DNA of 64,000 nt from Asparagopsis taxiformis. Lineage: Eukaryota > Rhodophyta > Florideophyceae > Bonnemaisoniales > Bonnemaisoniaceae. The stretch is from NCBI GenBank assembly GCA_030407315.1, contig JALQPE010001686.1:1-64000 (forward strand), given 5' to 3'. Shown piece by piece: positions 50,740 through 61,287 of this stretch (position 1 is its first letter; each line of letters starts with the position of its first letter). The notes beneath the pieces are model-generated. The model had not been told where the DNA came from. It ran no database searches and worked only from the letters and a program-made list of their open reading frames with translations. A program made the position numbers and the translations under genes.

Positions 50740-51110
50740 TGTGCCTACCGGGCTTCGATCCCGGTACCTCTCGTGTAATCAGGTAATCCACGAGCCACAG
50801 GGGACCGATGACCTCGCAGAGGCAGACGAGCAGCGCATTTCCCCATAGCTCGGGATCTCCTGCGCCCTCGGGAGATCTCTGGCTCGAGGGAATGCGTGTA
50901 CAGCCGTTCGCCGGCCGCAGGACCGCCGATGCGGCGCGCCCGCGGCACCCCGACTCCCTCTGTGGCCCGTGTGCACCCGATTGGAGCGCACCAGAACGCT
51001 CCCCCGCGGCCCGTGGAAAGGTTTCACCGCGAACGGGGTGTGTTCATCAGGTTCCAGCTCGGGAGACCAGGGTATGACACGAGCGCTACTTCCAACTGAG
51101 CTACAGGCAC
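50740..51110 (-). tRNA. tRNA-Met(CAU) candidate with a 297-nt intron
   Basis: On the minus strand GTGCCTG (51110-51104) and TAGGCAC (50747-50741) form a seven-pair acceptor stem with one G-U pair; the discriminator is A at 50740. TAGCTCAGTTGG matches the A box exactly. The anticodon stem CTCGT/ACGAG encloses the loop GTCATAC only after an intron (51072-50776) is removed between loop positions 37 and 38, the normal place for nuclear tRNA introns. T33 and the CAT anticodon are correct for methionine. The T arm is CCGGG-ATCGAAG-CCCGG, with A at position 54 rather than T and G at 60, a weak B box. The anticodon stem lacks the three G-C pairs of initiator tRNA, so an elongator is more likely. It could be a pseudogene. 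Confidence 0.6.
50776..51072 (-). other. Intron of the tRNA-Met candidate
   Basis: These 297 nt lie between the two tRNA halves, far longer than usual nuclear tRNA introns. It is GC-rich and contains a foldback GATCTCC...GGGAGATC around 50855-50876. Near its 3' end CTCGTGGATTACCTGATTA repeats part of the anticodon stem and could help to shape the splice sites. Confidence 0.5.
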
Positions 51111-53673
51111 ATCCTCTCGCATGGCTGTGCACAGCGAGTGAATGTGTATTTGTAATACGAATACAAATTTTGTATGATGCAGATGGGTAACTTACAGCAG
51201 TGGCCGGATGCCAATGGGTGTTTCACGGCGGTGGCCGCCGTGGCGATTCTGCTGCGCCGTGGCTGCGCTGCACCTGCACTGCACTGCTCACTTCGCTGGG
51301 CGGTTGGCTTCCAAATTTATTTCAAAAAGATAATCAAATTTGCGGAAATAAACGTGTCATTCACTGCTGCATTGTGACAGTTATACCGAACAGACGCCAG
51401 GTGGATGGAACAGCCGGCCCCTTTGGTCGTGCCGTCCATGCCACTACACACACCGAACTCGCTAAACACCTTACAGATAGTAGGATAAGTAGAGACAGGC
51501 TGTCACACGCGCACCACCGTCCACCGAGAGGGGAACGGGACTATAATAACCGAGTCCAGTGATCAAGTAAGGAAGAATAAAGAGTTACGGCAATCTCAGT
51601 CCAGACACAGTATGTGATCCACCAGGCACATAACGACGCAGTACCGACTCTTCTCTTCGGTTAGTTAATTGTGGAGCACACGCTCAACTCGTACAAGTCC
51701 AATTTCATCAAATAAGTAGTTGTAGAGGATTTTCATGAACCACTTGCTACAGTCTGCAGCTCATGAGCTTACTAGGAATGGGACCCGTTTGCTTGGGAAA
51801 CCACACCAACGAAACGAATGGACCACCTACTAGTGCCTCATAGAGAGGCACATCGAAGTGATTGACGCAGCATCACCACAAACATCCCCTTGTCTATCGT
51901 CGGAGGCTGTTCCCGTTTGAGGACAGGTGTGACGTTCATTCGTAGCTGAACTGGCTCACTTATGTCGACTGCAGAGCTGGTATGGATGTCTGTCACCTTT
52001 CTTACTCTTGATGGGTGAGTGCGTGAGTGCATCTTGTACTACTAGTAACAATTTGAAGCTCCTTCCGATTGATTCATCCTGCATCTATCGTACACCTTGA
52101 ACGTTTCTTTGGTGGTTTCATGGTGGTGATGAATATAGGAGACTATGAAAGCGAGTCATGGAGGGTTTCCATCCATGGGTTAGATTTGTGGTGCAATGCC
52201 TCTGATATCGATTCGAATCGGGTTTGTGAGCTGTTTTAGGAAAGCACCAAGAGGCGTTCAAACTATCCTGTCTCAGTACTCAGGCTCGAAGGTAGAGTTA
52301 GTAGTTTTTGGCTGATCGCCTGCTTGGCTGTAGGTTTTGAAAAGACAGATACGATAAATTGAGAATGTCGGTTCATTTGATACTGGGTTGCAGTTCAGAG
52401 GTTGTATTTAGGACCTGAGATCCTGAATGGGTAGAGGGGATAGAACCAACATTGGGTCAGTGACACACTGAAGGTGGGAGTGATACACTAAAAAGTTTAC
52501 AACGGGCACTCAGTATGTGAAGGGAGTTCTCAGTGGTGGAATAGGGAAGCAAGAGGTAGTGGAAGAACTTGGCTGTTGTGGATACAGTGACAACTGTAGG
52601 GCTCAAATCGACGCTTAGACGTAAAAGCTTGGGAATCATTTCAAACGTCCCGAGTAGTCGTCGGGGGGGGGGACTGGTGTCGCACGACTTGATTCTATTA
52701 TCCCGAAGCGGTGAAGTGCGTTAACACTACCGAAGACCGCCCTCTGTTCTTGAATCGGTAGGTGGTAGGGTGGTTGAATCGGACGGGTCTTGATCACTCT
52801 TAGACGAAAACAAACCATTACGGTGCACGAGCCGGCGGTGGCTATGTCGGATCACGGGAACGGGAAGGTTCTGTAACGGATTGACAACCTGGAGAGAGCG
52901 TCGCGACACCCGGATTGTGTCTGCTCCAGATACACACGCTTGAGCGATACTTGTAACCTTGATCAGCCTCACATGTGCAGGCGTCGTGTTGGCGCTTCGT
53001 GGCAACCCGGTGACCACGGTCCGTGACGCATCGACAATGTCGGTACGCAACGGAACACTTCCGAAGACGGATCGATTGACACGGGCATGAAAACAGTGCG
53101 TCGCCTCTAGATTTGACCTGGATCGTAGCACTAGAGTAATAAGTTGCTCTTTACTCATTGGTGATTGGTCACTACTTGTAATAGCGTGTCGGGCCTGAAT
53201 AGCCCGTTCCGGGGTATCCAACCGGGCGGTCTACGTCGGCAGCCGCGGTGGTATTACAATACGTGTACAGTTATCAGTCTCCCTACAGGTGGCGCATACC
53301 ACGCTCGCACGCGCACCCGCCAGTTGTACACAATTTTGAAATATGTAAAAAGGAAACTGCCGGGATGCAACGGTCACTACTGGCGATTGCATTGAATGGT
53401 CGCGTGAGGTGACACGTGTGTGTCGTCACGTCACTGCGTTACGACAACTTCTTTGCTCGTACAGCCCAAGTAGCCCATTGGCTTTTTCGATTAGTCGTAA
53501 GTGCCCGCCCGTTTTGTGCATTTGTCCCACAAGAATGGTGATCCAACAAGCATCTGAAGGTCCCTCGTGGGAAGGAGAGGGTAATTGAGGACATGGAACA
53601 CAGTTTGGAAGTATAGGGAACAGAACCTGTGAGGGAAAGGAGGAAACTGGTACAGGGAGGCAGCGAGCCTGGG
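51111..53673. other. Gene-free stretch left of element C
   Basis: No gene is supported. The stretch 51374-51609 begins TGTGACAG and ends CAGACACA, with TATAATAA and AATAAAG inside it, and might be a short LTR, but no matching target duplication was found. The 164-aa frame at 53221-52727 shows no domain. Poly-G is present near 52664-52672. Confidence 0.3.
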
Positions 53674-54462
53674 TGTGATGCAATTTATGTTGCAAGTGCG
53701 CGCGCGGGTCGGAGCGATGCGTCGCGTTGAGTCCGCGTGCATCCGCGTTTAGTTAGTTAGTAAGCGAGCGTACGCGTGGCGATACAATTACGTGTCACGG
53801 CGCGCTTGCGCGAACGCGTACGATTGCGAGCTTGGCGCCACGTGTAGCGCCTTTTGCGAAATTCCCTTTATTTCCCCTTTTTGGGTTTTTTATGACGAAA
53901 GTCTTTTTCCCAAATATTTCCCTTTTTGCGTGCGAGCGAGCGGCCGCCGGCCGGCCGCGCAAGGACAACCTGTCCTAGGTAGTTAGCTACTAATGGTTGT
54001 TCTGCTTCGCACCTTACCAATAAACAGTCAGCATCTTCGCAGCTACGAGTTAAGCGTTTAGCGAATCGCGAGGACCGATTGCGTTGAAACGTTGCGTGCG
54101 GGTTGCTCACGATCGCCGACGTTCGCGTGCGCGCTGCGCATAAACCGATCGTCGAACCGCGTCGCACCGCGATAGCGCGCGTTGCGTCGCACGCCACTAG
54201 GCCAGGGATTTACGACCCCTGTGTGGATCGCGTTGTGCTCGAGTTTACTCGGTGATCTCACCCTGAGATCACGGCTTGCGCCGGCCCGCGAATCCCGTGT
54301 TGCGATCGTTCCCTACGCGTTCCGCCGTTGTACCACCCGTTCGCCAGCGCGACCGAGCGACGCGCGAACGCAAGTTCAACCAGCGCGTTACGGTTCACCT
54401 CGCCCTGACACGGCTGCAATTCTAGAACTCCCTTAGTGATCGCCACCCCGGCTGGTCCTACA
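53674..54462 (+). repeat. 5' LTR of element C
   Basis: This 789-bp unit, with ends TGTGATGCAATT and GGTCCTACA, is nearly the same as the LTR at 26446-27235. AATAAA is at 54019-54024. Two bases after the end, TGGTCTCTCGACC is the likely primer-binding site; it is not the initiator tRNA-Met complement common in many retroelements. Confidence 0.88.
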
Positions 54463-55039
54463 ACTGGTCTCTCGACCTAGAATTGCGCGAACCGACGTGC
54501 GAACTCAGCGAAGCACAGAAACTCCGCTTGGGGAAAACACGGGACGCCAAACCTACCGCTTACTCTAATTCTTCTTTTATCCGTTCGTCGTGCGCGACAG
54601 CGAGGGCGATTGACGCGTGCGCGCGTATCGCTATCCCGGAAGCGGTGCTATAGCCTCTCTGGTTTGTATAACTACCCTACCTCTACTACGACGATTCGCC
54701 GCGCGGAACGACGCGATCGAAGACGCAGCGCGTGCGCGCGCTAGTTCGCAACCCTAACGCGGGTTCGGCGGTGCCGAAAATATTGGGTTGGCGAACGATC
54801 GAGACCCGTCTTTGCGCGTTCCGAGCGAGGAAGAAGCACTCCTGCGAGCGAACTCGTCCCCCTCACCCTTACTACGCGCGCCCGATACGCAGACAATTTT
54901 CGGGAAGCGCTTCCCTTTTTACTTGCCAATTTTTCGACGCGCCGACGCGAGATTTTGACGCGCGCCGAATTCCCCTTTCTCCCTTCCCATCATCCCTTTT
55001 TCCCTTTTCCCTAGGCGACGATCGAACGCAACCGCGCCG
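54463..55039 (+). other. Leader of element C between LTR and gag
   Basis: This holds the primer-binding site and presumably the packaging signal. No gene is supported; the ORF 54732-55313 is a shadow of gag. The tract of T and C just before the gag ATG resembles a spliceable polypyrimidine run, but no splice pair was defined. Confidence 0.45.
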
Positions 55040-56833
55040 ATGGATCCATCCGCGCCCGAGCGATCGAACGCGCCGACCGAACCGCCGCCAGTCGCGTCGC
55101 AAACACACGCAGTCGACGCGCTGGTCGCTTCACATATCCCTGACCCTACCGCTTCTCCGTGGCCGCCGTTACCGACGCAAGCGCTCGCGAGCATCGACGA
55201 CGACGCGCAAACGTCCGACGATGGCGCCGCAACGAAGCGCGAGGCCGAGTTCCGTGTTTCCGACGTGCACGCCACGCCGTCCGCAACGCTTCCGAGCTTG
55301 GTTCGACAAGTAGTGGACGACCCTACGTTCCAATGCATGCTCCAGGCTGAAGTACGAGCTGCAGTGGACCGCGCTATCAAAGGCCAATCACGTGGACTGA
55401 CGGCTCAGATGAGGGCGCAAGTCCACAACCTAATCGTCACTACGATGGACTCCCGCGAGGAGCACAATATTGAACGCGCGAACGTCGCTGCGCGCGAAAA
55501 CCGAACGCGAACCGCAGCGCGCGCGACCCCTACGAACTACGCGCGCGACGCGGACCCCGAAGGATGGCTGGAACTGGCGCGCCAGGACCTGTCATTCGAC
55601 GACCACCCGCATTCGGATAGCGACAATAGACCCGCGCATCCCGGACTGGTAGAGATCCAGCCGTTGAACGAGCTGTTCACGCGCGCGCTTTCGTATCGCA
55701 CGTACCGCTTGCGTAATACGGACCGCGCGTTTAACCGAACAATTGCGAGCGAATTGGCTAACACCGCGAAAATGGTGCGCCATTCGATGCAAGGAGAGAA
55801 TTTCACGGGCGCTGACGGAATCGCCGTGCTATCGTTCCTGAAGTATTTCAAGAGCGCATGCGACGACACCGGCGTATCCGAAGGCGCAGCGTTGCCGATT
55901 CTCAAGTATTTCCTCGCCGACGAGGCGCGCGACACGTTCCAAACGTACGTGGGACGAACGTTCCGAGGCTCGCGCGCGGGCGTCGATTCGATTACGTGCT
56001 ACGCGGAAGCCGTTCAGTGGCTCCTGCTAACCTATGCGCGCGAAGGCGACGTCGCGCAAGCGTATCGTGACGTGGCGCAACAAACGCAAGACCCGAAGGA
56101 AACCGAAACGCAATTCGCTACGAGACTACGACGCCGCGCGCTGCGCTGCGGCGATGCCTTTAGCGAGCGAACGCTTGTTTCTATTTTCGTCGATGGTCTA
56201 CGACCCTATGCGCAACACCTCGTACGGGACGCGCTGTCTCGCGACCCGCGTCGATACACCTTCCGAGAGCTAGTCTCTATGGCGCAGAGCCATGGGGACA
56301 CGCATCGAGCGATGACGCCGACGACGAGCGCGCGACCGCTACTGCGACGAACGCCTGCGCTCTACGTGGAAGAGGAGGAGACACCAACGATGCAGGCACT
56401 GACCGTGGGGCATACCCCGCCATCAGGCTTCTCATCGCCAAACGTCTCAACCTCCGCCGCGACGCCGCACGCTCCGCGCGAACGGAAGTTCTCGACCCCG
56501 AGCCCCATGCGAAGTCCAACCTCGCTTGGCACCCCTTCGTCGAATTATCGCACGCCACGCTCTCGCGACGCCTCGCCCGCCGACCGCTCGCGACGCTTTG
56601 CGCATAACGACGACCGAGAACGCGAACGCGCGGGACCGTACACGGCGCACATACCGCGCGCCACTTACCCACCGCCTATCGTGAGACAGACGGCACCGGC
56701 CGACACGTCTCGCACAGCGGCGTTCCGCTGTCTGATATGCCGGAAGTTTGGGCATCCTATGGTAAGCTGCCCGCTGCTCTCATCCGAGCAACAGGCCGCA
56801 ATTCGCGAGATGCATAGCCACGCGCGCGTCTGA
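55040..56833 (+). CDS. Gag of element C
   Basis: This 597-aa ORF starts MDPSAPERSNAPTEPPP. The first 270 residues are disordered. A capsid domain follows (MVRHSMQGENFTGADGIAVL, then a helical region with FQTYVGRTF and QFATRLRRRALRC), then a Pro/Ser/Arg linker. Near residue 565 is a CCHC knuckle CLICRKFGHPMVSC with the normal spacing for nucleic-acid binding. Compared with element A the last part is shifted by one extra base near 56830. Without it the frame would go on to TAG at 57010-57012, adding an Arg/Glu/Asp-rich tail, and stop 45 nt before the pol ATG. Confidence 0.88.
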   Translation: MDPSAPERSNAPTEPPPVASQTHAVDALVASHIPDPTASPWPPLPTQALASIDDDAQTSDDGAATKREAEFRVSDVHATPSATLPSLVRQVVDDPTFQCMLQAEVRAAVDRAIKGQSRGLTAQMRAQVHNLIVTTMDSREEHNIERANVAARENRTRTAARATPTNYARDADPEGWLELARQDLSFDDHPHSDSDNRPAHPGLVEIQPLNELFTRALSYRTYRLRNTDRAFNRTIASELANTAKMVRHSMQGENFTGADGIAVLSFLKYFKSACDDTGVSEGAALPILKYFLADEARDTFQTYVGRTFRGSRAGVDSITCYAEAVQWLLLTYAREGDVAQAYRDVAQQTQDPKETETQFATRLRRRALRCGDAFSERTLVSIFVDGLRPYAQHLVRDALSRDPRRYTFRELVSMAQSHGDTHRAMTPTTSARPLLRRTPALYVEEEETPTMQALTVGHTPPSGFSSPNVSTSAATPHAPRERKFSTPSPMRSPTSLGTPSSNYRTPRSRDASPADRSRRFAHNDDRERERAGPYTAHIPRATYPPPIVRQTAPADTSRTAAFRCLICRKFGHPMVSCPLLSSEQQAAIREMHSHARV

Positions 56834-57056
56834 CGCCCGAAGAGCTGAACCTGCAGCGTAACGTTCAGGTTTTCGAAGTTTCCGCGGACGATGACGCACG
56901 CGAGCGCGAAAGCGAACGCACGCGCGAAGACGACGCGCACGACGGCGAGCAGCTCACGCCCCACTCGGTTCGCTTCGCAGAAGACCCGGGAAACGCCTAC
57001 GAGGAGTCGTAGCGGGTGGGCCGACTCCTCTCCATCCAACGGATACGCGACGCGCG

Positions 57057-59339
57057 ATGACGCAACCGCCGCGCGAAAAACCGCCTCCGTTACCACCCGA
57101 AACAGTGGTCCTGTTTCAGACCCCTACCGCGAACTACAAACTCGAGGTACGCGTCGGATATAATCTACGCACGGCCACCGCGGTGACCGCTGTGCTTGAT
57201 ACCGGCGCGGGCCCGAGCCTCATTCGCGAGAACGTATTAGGCGCTGATTGGAAACACCACGCTACGCCGCCGACGCTGCGTTGCGCGATTATCGACGCGA
57301 ATGGACGACGCCTCGCGCCGAACGCGTCGTTGCGACTCAGCGTTCTTCTAGGTGCCCGCGCGCACCTTCAAACTTTCCTGGTGATGCCGCGCTTATCCGT
57401 CCCTTGCATTCTGGGAGCAGACTTCATCGACCGTGTGGTTCGGATGATCTATACTGGGCCGCAGCGCGCGTTGCGAACCCGCTATGGAGACCACGTTCCA
57501 ATGCTCCCACGAACGCCGACGAAACCGCGCCGCGCACCGACCCCCAAGACTACCCGACCGACAGAATTCGCACCAATCCGCGTTGCGCGCCGCACGTCGA
57601 TTCCGCCGCACGCGACGCAAGCTATCGAAGTCACCACGGGCGCTGACGGACGCTGCATCACGATACCCGCGACCGACCTCTACGGACAGAAGTTGTTGCG
57701 TCTAGCCAATGGTGAAACGCAGGTTAAAAGGAACGTGCCCTTCAGCGTGCATGTGCACAACGCCGGCACCCGCCTACAGATATTGCCCAAAGGCATGAAG
57801 GTGGGCGCCGCAGTGCCCAACCCCGTAGGTTGCCTACAAGTTGCACAAGAGGCACCGACCCCGCAAGACCGACCGCCCGACGATGCGACGCCACGCGACG
57901 CGACGAACCCGCCGGACCTGCGCGAAGCCGACGGAATTGCGAACGCGACGCCGCACTGGGAAGACCTCCTACGCGCGACGCTACGCGATGAGCGAGTAGA
58001 CGACGACCTACACGCGCGAATTATCGAGATGCTGCGAAAGCACGAGCAAATGTGGAATGGCACGCTTGGAGCCATCCACGCGACAGAACACCGCATCGAA
58101 CTGGTTCCGGGGGCGACCCCCGTCAACCAACCGCCGTACCGCGCCGGACACGCGTCGCGCGAAATTATCCGTACGCAAGTGGATAAGATGCTCCGCGCTG
58201 GAGTGATCGAACCTGCTACATCGGAATGGGCGAGCCCGGTCGTAGTCGTGCCTAAGAAGGACGGGACTTCCCGCTTCTGCATCGACTACCGCCGCTTAAA
58301 CGCCGCCACCGTCAAGGACGCGTATCCGATTCCGCGCATGGACGATTGCGTCGACTCGCTCGGTAACGCGACGGTTTTCACTACGCTGGACTGCAATTCG
58401 GGATACTGGCAGATCCCAGTGGCGCACGCCGACCGCGATAAGACTACGTTTACATCGCACGTTGGTACGTATCGTTTCCGCCGCATGCCTTTTGGGCTTT
58501 CGAACGCGCCCGCGACGTTTCAGCGCGCGCTTGACATTTTGCTCGCGAACGTGAAGTGGCAACATTGCCTTGTCTACCTGGATGACGTAATCATCTTCTC
58601 CGCCGACGTAAACGCGCACGTGCACCACGTCGACGAAATACTGGGAATCCTCGGACGCGCAGGCGTTTCGCTAAAGTTCGCGAAGACCGAGTTCTTCAAG
58701 CGCTCGGTGGACTACCTGGGACATACTATTTCGCCTGGGAAGCTCTCCGTACCGACGACAAAGTGCGACGCGCTGCGCGATGCGACGTACCCGACGACGA
58801 AGACGCAGTTGCGAAGTTTTCTAGGAACTTGCAACGTATACCGCCGATTCGTCGAAAAATTCGCGTTCGTAGCCGCGCCGCTTACGCAGCTGCTGAAGAA
58901 GGACCAAGGAGACAGCTTACCCGCGCCGACGCCGGAGCAAACGCGCGCGTTCGAATCATTGCGACAAGCGATGCTATCTCCGCCTATCCTCCGTCTACCG
59001 CGCGAAGGGCACCCGTACGTGCTCGACACTGACGCGTCGCAAGGCCAAATCGGATGCGCCTTGCTACAGCTAGACGCGGACGAAGACGTATTACATCCGG
59101 TCGGATACTGGTCGCGCACGCTTAACGACGCGGAGCGAAATTATTCGACGACGGAACGCGAATGCCTCGCGGTAGTATGGGCAGTGCTACTACTACGCGC
59201 GTACCTAGAAGGACGGAAGTTCACGGTTCGCACGGACCACAATTCGCTGCGCTGGATTCTAAACATGACCTCTGCGGAAGGACGACTCGCGCGCTGGCGA
59301 TTGCGACTCGCCGAGTTCGAGTTCGACGTATATATATAG
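57057..59339 (+). CDS. Pol of element C, part 1: protease, RT, RNase H
   Basis: This 760-aa frame carries a retropepsin region (VLDTGAGPSLI, then VPCILGADFIDRVV) and an RT with SEWASPVVVVPKKDG, FTTLDCNSGYWQIPV and the active site VYLDDVIIF (near 58573). RNase H follows with DTDASQGQIGCALLQ, TERECLA and RTDHNSL. The frame ends at TAG inside GTATATATATAG. A two-base slip in this TA run would join it to the integrase frame, where YRKGKRHVIADALSR is the expected continuation. Pol is in a different frame from gag and starts its own ATG 45 nt after the probable gag stop. Confidence 0.9.
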   Translation: MTQPPREKPPPLPPETVVLFQTPTANYKLEVRVGYNLRTATAVTAVLDTGAGPSLIRENVLGADWKHHATPPTLRCAIIDANGRRLAPNASLRLSVLLGARAHLQTFLVMPRLSVPCILGADFIDRVVRMIYTGPQRALRTRYGDHVPMLPRTPTKPRRAPTPKTTRPTEFAPIRVARRTSIPPHATQAIEVTTGADGRCITIPATDLYGQKLLRLANGETQVKRNVPFSVHVHNAGTRLQILPKGMKVGAAVPNPVGCLQVAQEAPTPQDRPPDDATPRDATNPPDLREADGIANATPHWEDLLRATLRDERVDDDLHARIIEMLRKHEQMWNGTLGAIHATEHRIELVPGATPVNQPPYRAGHASREIIRTQVDKMLRAGVIEPATSEWASPVVVVPKKDGTSRFCIDYRRLNAATVKDAYPIPRMDDCVDSLGNATVFTTLDCNSGYWQIPVAHADRDKTTFTSHVGTYRFRRMPFGLSNAPATFQRALDILLANVKWQHCLVYLDDVIIFSADVNAHVHHVDEILGILGRAGVSLKFAKTEFFKRSVDYLGHTISPGKLSVPTTKCDALRDATYPTTKTQLRSFLGTCNVYRRFVEKFAFVAAPLTQLLKKDQGDSLPAPTPEQTRAFESLRQAMLSPPILRLPREGHPYVLDTDASQGQIGCALLQLDADEDVLHPVGYWSRTLNDAERNYSTTERECLAVVWAVLLLRAYLEGRKFTVRTDHNSLRWILNMTSAEGRLARWRLRLAEFEFDVYI

Positions 59340-59379
59340 AAAGGGTAAACGCCACGTTATCGCCGACGCGCTCTCGCGA

Positions 59380-61287
59380 ATGGCCACGCGAAGCGGCGAC
59401 GAGACGGAAATACCGGACGAGATACCCTGCTTCGACGCCGCGAACATCGTTGAACCGCACGCGGACGCTTATGCGCGAACCGATACCGCGCTACTATGCG
59501 ACTACGCAGAATACTACCCGAGTTTGGACTGCCTACTGGCAACTCGGTCATGCATCGAACCGCCTGTGTCCACTGACGAGTGGATACGCGAGCAGGCGAC
59601 GGACGAATTCTGCCAAAACGCGAAACGCGATGTCGAAACCGCGCCGCAGTCGCGCTTTCACCTGTCCCCCGATGGGATACTTATGAGGACCGCGCCGCTC
59701 GACGACGCCACGCAGATAGTCGTGCCCGAAGCGATTAAGGGGCGCATTTTGCGAGCGAACCATTATGCGGTAACTGCAGGACATCCGGGCGCGCGGCGCA
59801 TGTACGACGCCATCCGACGCGCGTACTACTGGCCGATGATGAGCGTGGACGTCTACACTACAGTGAGACAGTGCGATGCGTGCGCACGTAACCGCGTTAC
59901 GCAATATCGCCATACGAACGCCCTGAAGCTATTCCCCGCGACGCGCCCGCTCGAAGACGTCGCTATCGATATCCTTGGTCCGCTGCCCGAGACTCCGCGC
60001 CAACGCCGCTTCGTACTCGTAATCGCAGACCGCTATAGCAAACTCTGCCGACTCATCGCGCTCGGACGCGTATCCGCACTCGCCGTTGCGAAGGCATTTT
60101 GCCGAGACTGGGTTTTCGTCTATGGACCGCCGCGCACGCTACTTTCGGACAATGGGCCGCAATTCCGCTCGAAGCTGTTTCAGGAGACTTGCGCGCTGAT
60201 GGGTACGCGGAACATATTTACGACGACATACCATCCGCAATCGAATGGACAAGTCGAGCGCATGAACCGCACTATCGTAGCGACGCTGCGCCATTATGTA
60301 GATGAAGAGCGCAGAGATTGGGACGAGCATTTAGACGCGCTCGCGTACGCTTACAACCGCGCGATACACCGCTCGACGAATACGTCGCCGTTCGAACTCA
60401 CGCTCACGCGCTATCCCGTATCGCTGGGAACGGAGCAAGTGGACACGATTCGCAGCACGCCATTCCTTCGCATGGAATTTCTCGCACGATTATCGGACGC
60501 GTACGCACGCTCGGCGAATGCGTTGAAGAAAGCGCAAGCGAGATACAAGCGCGACTTCGACCGCGGCGTGCGCACGGTGAATAAGGATATCAAGGTGGGC
60601 GATCAAGTGTACCTGGACACTCGCGCGGGAGCGACGACACGAACACAACGCAGCGACGCAGCGCACACGTCGAAGTTAGACTACCCTGTGTCGGGCCCTT
60701 TCCCGGTTATAGGCTGCCGCGGACACACGTACGAAATCATAATCGACGGTGTCCCCGAACTCGTCAGCTCCGATCGCGTTCGCATGGCACCGCGCTACGC
60801 GACGCATGCGCCAACGACGTTGGACGACGTAGAAGAAGACACTAACACGGAGAACGCGAACGACGCAGAGCGACGGGATGAACGCGAAATTAACGAGGCG
60901 CGCAAGGTCGACCCGGAAGCCGGGTATGGGACGCGCGAGTTCATGATTGACAGGCTAACAGCCGAGGGCATCGACGACACCGGCGCGCCCGTATTCCGGG
61001 TGCGCTGGAAGGGCTACTCCCCGCGCGATGATACGTGGGAGCCCGAAGCGTCCCTGCCCGCGCCTATCGTCGCCCGTTTTCGCCGTGATCAAGGACGGCC
61101 CGCCTCTAAAACCGCTGCGCGCGCTACTGCCGACGGCCCTGCGGCGCTGCGTAACCGCCGAAGTCGCTCAACGAAGCGCTCAGCCCCGAGGGAGGCACCC
61201 GATGGCGCGCCGCGAAAAACGACACCTACCCGCATCAGCGCGCGTATTGCAAGCCGACAAATGACGCCTCGTGCGCAACGCAATTAA
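59380..61287 (+). CDS. Pol of element C, part 2: integrase and chromodomain
   Basis: The frame is open upstream of the first ATG to the TA run. It carries the end of the RNase H linker, then an HHCC finger (NHYAVTAGHPG...CDACARNR), the integrase core (AIDILGPLP, LSDNGPQF, NGQVERMN) and a C-terminal chromodomain with FRVRWKGYSPRDDTWEPEAS (about 60985-61055). A basic tail ends the protein. The chromodomain has the aromatic and acidic pattern of methyl-lysine readers, more complete than in element E, where the TW...P part reads DPTWTQRHN. Confidence 0.9.
   Translation: MATRSGDETEIPDEIPCFDAANIVEPHADAYARTDTALLCDYAEYYPSLDCLLATRSCIEPPVSTDEWIREQATDEFCQNAKRDVETAPQSRFHLSPDGILMRTAPLDDATQIVVPEAIKGRILRANHYAVTAGHPGARRMYDAIRRAYYWPMMSVDVYTTVRQCDACARNRVTQYRHTNALKLFPATRPLEDVAIDILGPLPETPRQRRFVLVIADRYSKLCRLIALGRVSALAVAKAFCRDWVFVYGPPRTLLSDNGPQFRSKLFQETCALMGTRNIFTTTYHPQSNGQVERMNRTIVATLRHYVDEERRDWDEHLDALAYAYNRAIHRSTNTSPFELTLTRYPVSLGTEQVDTIRSTPFLRMEFLARLSDAYARSANALKKAQARYKRDFDRGVRTVNKDIKVGDQVYLDTRAGATTRTQRSDAAHTSKLDYPVSGPFPVIGCRGHTYEIIIDGVPELVSSDRVRMAPRYATHAPTTLDDVEEDTNTENANDAERRDEREINEARKVDPEAGYGTREFMIDRLTAEGIDDTGAPVFRVRWKGYSPRDDTWEPEASLPAPIVARFRRDQGRPASKTAARATADGPAALRNRRSRSTKRSAPREAPDGAPRKTTPTRISARIASRQMTPRAQRN

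Noticed and set aside
51374..51609. Possible 236-bp solo LTR with TG...CA ends
   Set aside because: No second copy in the window, no matching flanking duplication, and no internal retroelement sequence; kept only as a remark.
54732..55313. 193-aa frame rich in Arg and Pro ahead of gag in element C
   Set aside because: It overlaps the real gag frame, shows only the Arg/Pro bias of shadow frames in GC-rich DNA, and the same is seen opposite gag in element A.
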